A DNA stretch of 23,980 nucleotides from Exiguobacterium sp. AM39-5BH (GTDB lineage: Bacteria > Bacillota > Bacilli > Exiguobacteriales > Exiguobacteriaceae): assembly GCF_003467445.1 (NCBI RefSeq), contig NZ_QSGS01000022.1:1-23980 (forward strand). Direction: 5' to 3'. The first letter of the stretch is position 1. Every line of letters begins with the position of its first letter. Position numbers and translations under genes: made by a program. This document shows, piece after piece, positions 18,164 to 23,980 of the stretch. Below the pieces are notes generated by a model that saw only the letters and a list, made by a program, of their open reading frames with translations, searched no databases and was not told the origin of the DNA.

Positions 18164-20542
18164 ATGCAAAAAATAGTAGAACAATATATTGAAATAGGTG
18201 AGTTTTTACAGGATGGAATTGCCTTAGAAAAACTTTCAGGGATGCGTGAAAAGTTACAGGAACAGCATTTTTATTTACCGATTGTCGGCCAGTTTTCGTC
18301 AGGTAAATCAAGCTTAATTAACAATTTAATTGGACGACGCATTTTGCCAACAATGCTAAGTGAAACAACTGCTTTTACAACTTTTATTTATTACGGCGAG
18401 ACAGAGTTTGCTGAAATCGTAACAGCGAATAAATCGATTAAGTTTGAAGTAGAACAATTGATGGCATTAAGTCAACGGAATTTACAGTCACCAACGTCTG
18501 TAAGTGAGCTATTAAAAATTGAACCAATTCAGAATGTCGACATTGTATGCATTAATGTCTATTTGCAACATGAGCTATTTAAAACAGGCATTGTTTTAGT
18601 GGATACACCTGGTTTGAATACGATTATTTCGAATCATGAAAACCGTACAATCGATATTATTCCGAAGGCGCACGCGGTGTTGTATATTATGGGGAAAGCT
18701 TTGACAGCAGCTGATGTGCAGCTTGTTTCGATGATTGATCAGCTTGGGATTGACGTATTATTCGTTCGAACGAAGCTAGATGAGCTACGTAAAGATGAAA
18801 ATGACACACCTAAAAAGATCATGCAGCAGGACCAAATGCTTTTAGAGGACGCAATTGGTCGGAAGGCGACTTATTTTGGTGTGACAAATGAGGTCGATTT
18901 ACTAGTGTTCCCTCATTGGAAAGAATTAATGGATGATTTTATCCAGTTTTTACAAGTGCAATTCGTTCACAATATCGATGAGAAGAAGAGTAAATCTGTA
19001 ACGCGTCAGCTTACTCTTGTAAAGGACGATTTTTTGCGCAATTTGAATGAGCGTAAACTACAGCTTGAAGTGAGTAAATCTGTAACTGATCAAGATATTC
19101 ATCAAAAAATTGCAAACTTGCAGGGTGAAATTGAATACGTGCATGAACGCATTCAGAAGCAGGAACAAAACTTCCATTCCCTATTCGAAGCGACAAAGAA
19201 ATCAATCGTTTCGAAATACGAAATGCAATTTAAACAAACGGTTCTTGATTTTACTCAAGCATTGCGTACGTATAATACAGTTGAAGAGCTTCAACATGCG
19301 GCGGATTTACAGGCAGAGCAGCAAATTCAAAACCTAACACTTGAAATAAAAGACTTCACGAATGATAAGCTTAATGCGTTTTTAAAGCAATCTGCTGCGG
19401 AGACCAACGAAGCATTACAGGACAAAATCGGTCAGTTTTCATTAAGCAATGTGCCAAATATTCAATTGCAGGTTGATGTGCCATCTGTAGATGATATTTT
19501 CATACAAGGTGAAATGATTCGTGAAAAAATTGAAGGTTCATCAGCTTATGATGAACGCATACAGGAGATTGCAGCGCAACGTCAAAAAATGGAGCAGCAG
19601 GCTGTATCGATTTCTGCACAAATGCAATCGGCTAACGAAGAAATGCAGCAGTTAGGCGGTTATGAGGCGAAGTATATTCAAAAGCAAGATACTTCGTCGC
19701 AAGAAACATTAAGTGCGTTTGGGAACATTGTTGATATAGCAATGATTTTTATTCCAGGTAAAGCATTTTCGACAGGTGCCGCTAAAGTCGCAGGTGTGAT
19801 TAAGAATGTGGCGGATGGCACGAAATATGTGAATCAAGCAGCTAAAATCGCATCAGGTGTTGAAAAGGCTGGTAAGGTACTTGCAAAAACCGATAAAATC
19901 AAAGATGCTACGAAGCTATTAGAAACAGCACAAAACTCGCAGCGTGGGGAAGGTAAAGAAAGTAAGTTTAATATTTTGAACTTATTATCACTAGAATATT
20001 GGTTTGGTCAAGTTGGTAAAGCAATCGATGGTCCACCTCAAATTGTTGAGGATGAGCAACACCGTGAAGCGTATTTACATGAAAAATCGAAAATTGAAGC
20101 GAAGGTTGAGCATGCAAGACAATTAGAGCTTTCTCGTATGCAACAATTAAGCTTACTTGAGACACGTGAGGAAAAATTACGTGAAGAGAAGCGATTACAA
20201 GAGAAATACGAGCAACAATTAAAACAAGAAATGTTCGAACTTGAGCAAAAGCGCACACAGCAGCTAAAAGAACAGCAGGTTGTTTCATATCGTCAGCAGC
20301 TCATTCAACAGTTTGAGTTGCAACTCAATAAGTTATTAGCCAGCTACAGAGAGAATATGCAGGAATATTTAGCACGCTTTATAGCTTATTTACCAACTGT
20401 TATTTCGCTTAAGCTTCAGCAACAGCTACATTTACAAAAGCAGCAGTTAGAGGAATTAACAGCGTTACGTCAGCAAAACAAAGAAGTACAAGTTGAGTAC
20501 GAGCAGCAATTATTTAAATATTTACATCTACTAAATAGCTAG
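18164..20542 (+). CDS. Bacterial dynamin-like GTPase, third of three, with long hydrophobic segment
   Basis: This 792-aa GTPase has G1 GQFSSGKS (42-49), G2 Thr in SETTAFTT (66-73), G3 DTPG (147-150) and a classical G4 TKLD (203-206). It is more divergent than the first two and lacks their short glycine/Phe loop. In the corresponding region (about 515-575) it has a longer apolar stretch (VDIAMIFIPGKAF, then Ala/Gly/Val/Lys-rich helix), resembling an amphipathic or membrane-inserting segment. A second aromatic patch (LLSLEYWFGQVGKAIDGPP) follows near 610-630. The C-terminal 150 residues are a Gln/Glu-rich coiled coil. CAGGAG precedes the ATG, 15 nt after the previous stop. It may be the initiating or membrane-recognising member of the trio, which is inference. 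Confidence 0.92.
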   Translation: MQKIVEQYIEIGEFLQDGIALEKLSGMREKLQEQHFYLPIVGQFSSGKSSLINNLIGRRILPTMLSETTAFTTFIYYGETEFAEIVTANKSIKFEVEQLMALSQRNLQSPTSVSELLKIEPIQNVDIVCINVYLQHELFKTGIVLVDTPGLNTIISNHENRTIDIIPKAHAVLYIMGKALTAADVQLVSMIDQLGIDVLFVRTKLDELRKDENDTPKKIMQQDQMLLEDAIGRKATYFGVTNEVDLLVFPHWKELMDDFIQFLQVQFVHNIDEKKSKSVTRQLTLVKDDFLRNLNERKLQLEVSKSVTDQDIHQKIANLQGEIEYVHERIQKQEQNFHSLFEATKKSIVSKYEMQFKQTVLDFTQALRTYNTVEELQHAADLQAEQQIQNLTLEIKDFTNDKLNAFLKQSAAETNEALQDKIGQFSLSNVPNIQLQVDVPSVDDIFIQGEMIREKIEGSSAYDERIQEIAAQRQKMEQQAVSISAQMQSANEEMQQLGGYEAKYIQKQDTSSQETLSAFGNIVDIAMIFIPGKAFSTGAAKVAGVIKNVADGTKYVNQAAKIASGVEKAGKVLAKTDKIKDATKLLETAQNSQRGEGKESKFNILNLLSLEYWFGQVGKAIDGPPQIVEDEQHREAYLHEKSKIEAKVEHARQLELSRMQQLSLLETREEKLREEKRLQEKYEQQLKQEMFELEQKRTQQLKEQQVVSYRQQLIQQFELQLNKLLASYRENMQEYLARFIAYLPTVISLKLQQQLHLQKQQLEELTALRQQNKEVQVEYEQQLFKYLHLLNS

Positions 20543-20554
20543 GAGCAGGTTGAT

Positions 20555-21723
20555 ATGGAAATAAAAAAGATCTTGCCATATCAACGTTCTCTCTTTGTAT
20601 TAGGAGATGTAGGGTCGGAGCGTTACGCATTGTTTCGCTCCTTTGCATCTAGCAATGCAAATTTAGAAAGATATTGGCATCCAGAGGATAGTATTTTTAA
20701 ACAATGTACATGGGTTTTATTTTCTTCAGATGAACACTTTGCTATGAATGGACACAAAAAGGGATACGAGAATTGAGTACTATTCAAGCGGGGGGGACAT
20801 ATTTTTTATCAGTTAGTCCAGGGCAAATTCCACTTAATGTGAAGCTAGTTTTCCCGCCGTATTTTACAGATGAGGATCGCTTTAAAAAGTATTTTGAGGA
20901 AAGTTCATTTGTCAATAATGCGAGTGCTTATATTTGGTTTGAAGGGTTTCCATATGGTAAGGCCGACACGGTTAAACAGTTGCGTTATTTGCAGGAAATT
21001 GGTGTATCGAAAAAGCAAATTTCGGTGGCCATTACACAAATCGAACGTGATTTCGTCATCAGTGATATTGGTAGTGTAGAGGTAGGCATACGCAATGCGA
21101 AAAAATACTTTTTACATAAAGGCTATCGAATTTTACAGGACTACGCAGTTATTCCGTTGCAACGCTCCATCATGCTAGGGGCATTAAACGTTGAAAATAG
21201 CTACGTGGAAAAGATTATTGCGGATAAGCAAGAGGTGTTAAAGAACATTCAAGCGAGCTTAATTTTTATCGAAGACGACTTACAATTTGCACTTGAGCGC
21301 AATCAATGGATTTTAAAGTTGGAGCAATGCTTCGCCTTCTCTCATATTCGTAAGAATAATATTTATGCAGTATGGATTCAACAATTAAAAGAGTTATTTA
21401 AAAATGAACTCGTTACCGTTGTGCAGCAGGAGCTAAATGAGGCATATAATCTCGATGAAATTCATCAGGCGCAAGCGATTGAAAAGGATTTACGAAGTAT
21501 CAGTGACGTACTTTGGAATGAGCTTGAACGCAAGCTTAAAATGTTACAGCGTCGAAAGGCATTCACAGATCATTATACAACTCAAATTGATTATGAGCTG
21601 AAAACGCGAGAGCTAAAAGTGGCGTTTTACGATTATGTAATCGATACAGTTCAAAGACGCCTTCCGACAGAAGTACAACGTTATTTAGAAAATATGATTA
21701 ATAAATATTTAGTCATAGTATAG
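20555..21723 (+). pseudogene. Dynamin-associated protein with degenerate P-loop, frameshifted
   Basis: Two frames overlap at TTGA: 20555-20776 (73 aa) and one open to 21723. They join into a 389-aa protein if one base is restored between 20734 and 20776. Candidates are the T-run at 20738-20740 or the A-run at 20756-20760, giving ...KGIRELSTIQAGGTYFL. A programmed -1 shift on AAAAAG is a less likely alternative. Residues 13-24 (LFVLGDVGSERY) look like a P-loop strand and loop, but the Lys-Ser/Thr is missing. Further on, ITQIERD could stand where a G4 motif would be. The C-terminal half is helical. This suggests a pseudo-GTPase derived from a dynamin or GTPase G domain, which is inference. AGGAG precedes the ATG, 12 nt after the third dynamin, so it is co-transcribed. 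If the shift is real, TTG at 20773 could still restart a 316-aa protein. Confidence 0.65.
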
Positions 21724-21738
21724 AAAGAGGACAAGTAG

Positions 21739-23484
21739 ATGAATTTATTTCCATCCATTACGGCTTTCATTGTCGTAGCAGCGATTACATATCCACTATA
21801 TGAAGGATCTACAGCGATTGTTGTTTCATTAGTGGTGGGTTTGTTAACTGCGATATTTGTAGGTTTAGGAAAGCAGCAGCAAGTCAAGCAGGCGACAAAT
21901 GAGCAGCAAAAATTAGTAGAGGCGACAGAGCAATCAACTAAAGCAGTCGCAGAGAGCCTACAAACTGTACAACAGCAGTTAACTGTCGCTATTGAAGATT
22001 TAACGACGCAAACAGTGCAAGAGCAAGGTAAATTAGTCAAAGTAACAACGGATTCAGCCGAAACGATGAAAGAAAGCTTAAGAGCATATCAAGATCAGTT
22101 ATCACAAACGGTGGCAGATTTAGCGAAGCAAACAAATGAGTCTCTTATGGACGCTTGGGAAAAAACGCAGCAGCAACTATTAGCAGAAAATAAAGAAATC
22201 AAAGAGACAACAGCAAAGCTAGTACAGGAGCTTGCCACTTTACAACAACAGCAAAAGCAATTAGCGGATGAAACTGCCTCAAGCCTTCAGCAGTGGCTAA
22301 CAGAGCAAAAACAAGTTGCACAAAAAACGTTTACAGCAGTTCAAACGTCGCATGCGGCATTATTACAAGAATCAGCAGTAGCAAATGAAAAAATTGAACA
22401 GCTATGGCGTGGTCACCATGAGGAGCAATTAATGATTCGCCAAGCAGAGCAACAAGCATTTAATACGATGCTTGCCGCAGTTGAAGCGAAAGAAGCTGCA
22501 TATAGCAAGCACTTACAAGAGCAGCGTGATGTTTTCGAAGTAGCGCAGCAGCAGTTAAAAGAAGCGCTTCAGCAGCAAGCACAGCTATCGCATCAGGATT
22601 TATTAGCAGCATGGAAAGAAATCGCTGAGCAGCAACTAGCAATGCGCCAGCAAGAGCATTCACACATTATGGATACGCAAAAAATAGTGACATCAATAAT
22701 CGAGGCAAATAGTGAAGCATTAAGTGCTAAAATTATTGATGGCTGGAATGGTACTCTTCAATCATTAGAGGATTTACGTAAGCTCGAAAATGAACATTCG
22801 GTTGCTGTGTTACAAACTGTAGAGCAAGCGAACGAAAAAATGCGCGATACATTAGATCAACAGCAGCAAACATTTAACACAGCGCAATCGTTCTATGAGG
22901 ATACGTATGAGCAAATTAAAGAGTACACAGGTCAAGTGAATCAACATGAGGAAGCATTAGCAGCGCAGCATCAGCAATTAATTGATACGCAGCAATCAAT
23001 TAAAGAAACAATTGCTACAACATTACAAAATACGTTAATAAAGTATACAGACGTATTAACTGCTTCAAAAGAAACGTTAGCTTTAGGCATTGAAGAATTG
23101 AAGGATCAACGCGCCGTATCTGAAGAAACATTCGGAGAATTTTTAGAAGCATTTTTAGAAGGTACAGAGGAACAGGAAAAAGCTACAAAGCAAATGGTTG
23201 AGCATTTACAGACAGAGGTAAGCAATTTATTAGAGGATTCGTCAACGCAATTAGAGCGTGCGATTACGCAAATTTCACGTTCCGCCGAAGAGCAAAGTAA
23301 ATCGCTTGTAGAAATTATGAATGGCTCAAAAGAAGTGATTATGCAGAATCAAGAAGTGCTACACTCATTACAAGATCAAACTGAGGAAACGAAAGATACC
23401 GCGAAGCTATTAGAGCGTGCCTTTAAAGAATTAACTACGTTAAATAAAAATGATATGGAAGTTTTACAGCGTTTAATGAGGTAA
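21739..23484 (+). CDS. Membrane-anchored long coiled-coil protein of the dynamin operon
   Basis: This is a 581-aa protein. Two hydrophobic segments at about 4-22 and 25-46 (FPSITAFIVVAAITYP; STAIVVSLVVGLLTAIFVGL) form a hairpin-type membrane anchor. The remaining roughly 530 residues are continuous Gln/Glu/Ala/Thr-rich heptad-like helix without globular domain, HAMP or methyl-accepting signature. With both termini inside, the rod would project into the cytoplasm, where the dynamins act. AGAGGA precedes the ATG, 15 nt after the previous gene. The architecture recalls the long tail of ZorA, but there is no MotA-like domain and no ZorB neighbour. Likely role (inference): tether or scaffold that holds the dynamin complex at the membrane or senses membrane state. 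Confidence 0.8.
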   Translation: MNLFPSITAFIVVAAITYPLYEGSTAIVVSLVVGLLTAIFVGLGKQQQVKQATNEQQKLVEATEQSTKAVAESLQTVQQQLTVAIEDLTTQTVQEQGKLVKVTTDSAETMKESLRAYQDQLSQTVADLAKQTNESLMDAWEKTQQQLLAENKEIKETTAKLVQELATLQQQQKQLADETASSLQQWLTEQKQVAQKTFTAVQTSHAALLQESAVANEKIEQLWRGHHEEQLMIRQAEQQAFNTMLAAVEAKEAAYSKHLQEQRDVFEVAQQQLKEALQQQAQLSHQDLLAAWKEIAEQQLAMRQQEHSHIMDTQKIVTSIIEANSEALSAKIIDGWNGTLQSLEDLRKLENEHSVAVLQTVEQANEKMRDTLDQQQQTFNTAQSFYEDTYEQIKEYTGQVNQHEEALAAQHQQLIDTQQSIKETIATTLQNTLIKYTDVLTASKETLALGIEELKDQRAVSEETFGEFLEAFLEGTEEQEKATKQMVEHLQTEVSNLLEDSSTQLERAITQISRSAEEQSKSLVEIMNGSKEVIMQNQEVLHSLQDQTEETKDTAKLLERAFKELTTLNKNDMEVLQRLMR

Positions 23485-23488
23485 GGTT

Positions 23489-23758
23489 ATGAACATAAAT
23501 GACATCGAAATGTATCAAGCAACCTCAATTGAATTAGTATTAAATCAAAAGGTAGACAGCTTTTTTCAAAATCCAAAGGTCGAATTATTAGTTTTTCAAG
23601 CGAGTACAAATAAGAATTCTAACAATTGGAAGTTGATTTGTTCGATCGAAGAGCTAATTATTGTGATTCGTAAAAATATTGCAGTAGGTCAAATAAAACG
23701 TGCCTTAAAATTAATGGTAGTATTAGAATGTATGATGGAAAAAATACAAAAAGAATAA
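23489..23758 (+). CDS. Small protein closing the dynamin operon, unknown
   Basis: This is an 89-aa protein with mixed alpha/beta pattern: a helical start (INDIEMYQATSIELVLNQK), a strand-like middle (VELLVFQAST, WKLICSIEELIIVI) and a basic, hydrophobic C-terminal helix (IKRALKLMVVLECMMEKI). It has no signal peptide or clear membrane span and no family I recognise. GAGGTAAGG overlaps the upstream stop and the ATG follows 4 nt after it, so it is translationally linked to the coiled-coil gene. No hairpin terminator follows before the IS30 copy about 30 bp downstream, so transcripts may run into the element. Confidence 0.65.
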   Translation: MNINDIEMYQATSIELVLNQKVDSFFQNPKVELLVFQASTNKNSNNWKLICSIEELIIVIRKNIAVGQIKRALKLMVVLECMMEKIQKE

Positions 23759-23787
23759 TAGCTCTAAGCCTAAAATTATTTTTGCAT

Positions 23788-23980
23788 GATGAATTATAAA
23801 ATTAAGTGCAACACCTAAAAGTGAACGCACAAAAAGCCCACAGCGACGTCCTCGTGTAGAATGAAGTTACGACACAAACATTCAGACGGAGGAATCGCTA
23901 TGAGCTACACCCATCTTACCACAGCCGAACGCGTGAAAATAGAGACCTATCTGGAGCTCGGGATGTCCATCCGGTCCATC
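23788..23980 (+). mobile_element. IS30-family insertion sequence, right copy (cut by window end)
   Basis: From 23788 the sequence repeats 12237 onward, in the same orientation: the shared GATGAATTAT, the inverted-repeat arm AAATTAAGTGCAAC (23799-23812), the leader and the transposase start. It is not identical. There are a few substitutions and a one-base difference in the A-run of the leader, so the two copies did not arise by very recent duplication of one another. The rest of the element lies outside the window. Confidence 0.88.
23900..23980 (+). CDS. IS30-family transposase, N-terminal fragment at window end
   Basis: The ATG at 23900 follows GGAGG. The 27 visible codons match the left copy except for one changed residue (TTAERV against TTTERV). 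The window stops just before the place where the left copy is frameshifted, so intactness cannot be judged. Confidence 0.8.
   Translation, partial: MSYTHLTTAERVKIETYLELGMSIRSI

Noticed and set aside
20790..20796. Run of seven G as a phase-variation switch in the fourth operon gene
   Set aside because: The first frame already ends at 20774-20776, before the run, so slippage there cannot join the two halves.
21739..23484. Chemoreceptor or Zorya ZorA identity for the coiled-coil protein
   Set aside because: There is no HAMP domain, no chemoreceptor hairpin signature, no MotA-like domain and no ZorB-like neighbour.
1..23980. CRISPR array, tRNA or rRNA genes
   Set aside because: No regularly spaced direct repeats, cloverleaf or conserved rRNA sequence was seen in the window.

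Overview
The window looks like a mobile or defence-type accessory region of a low- to mid-GC Gram-positive bacterium (Bacillota, Bacilli). Genes have strong AGGAGG-type ribosome-binding sites and hairpin-plus-U-tract terminators. The left, mid-GC half would fit an Exiguobacterium-like host, but that is inference. There are no rRNA, tRNA, CRISPR or housekeeping genes. Composition is mosaic: the left helicase genes are moderate, the AAA/nuclease gene and especially the IS30 element are GC-rich, and the right-hand dynamin cluster is clearly AT-rich.

Left block (1-11518), all minus strand. A two-gene unit (about 6501 down to 80) encodes an unrecognised 1019-aa protein. Its stop overlaps by ATGA the start of a large DEAH-box superfamily 2 helicase with cysteine pairs. 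The layout resembles two-gene helicase defence modules such as Druantia type III, but the helicase ends unusually soon after motif VI. Next comes a small protein with one membrane anchor (7249-6641) between two hairpin terminators. Then comes a 1392-aa superfamily 1 helicase/ATPase with a C-terminal Vsr/MTES_1575-like nuclease domain (11518-7341), broken by an apparent one-base deletion near 8233. It has a good promoter at 11613-11641.

Middle (11519-13283). A divergent small gene encodes a 125-aa protein built from 18-19-residue repeats and is followed by a terminator. After it lies an IS30-family element whose transposase gene carries a frameshift.

Right block (13344-23758), all plus strand. 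Six tightly spaced genes, possibly preceded by a 49-codon ORF, form an apparent operon. They encode three full-length bacterial dynamin-like GTPases in tandem, a smaller protein with a degenerate P-loop (frameshifted), a membrane-anchored long coiled-coil protein, and an 89-aa protein. About 30 bp beyond the last gene a second copy of the same IS30 element begins in the same orientation and runs off the window. The cluster is therefore framed by direct IS30 copies, like cargo of a composite transposon.

Working model (inference): the dynamin operon encodes a membrane-remodelling machine, with three DLPs acting with a pseudo-GTPase and a membrane-tethered coiled-coil scaffold. It may be an anti-phage or membrane-protection system related in principle to, but larger than, the LeoA/LeoBC (Eleos) systems. 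Three separate apparent frameshifts need read-level checking before any of these genes is called dead.
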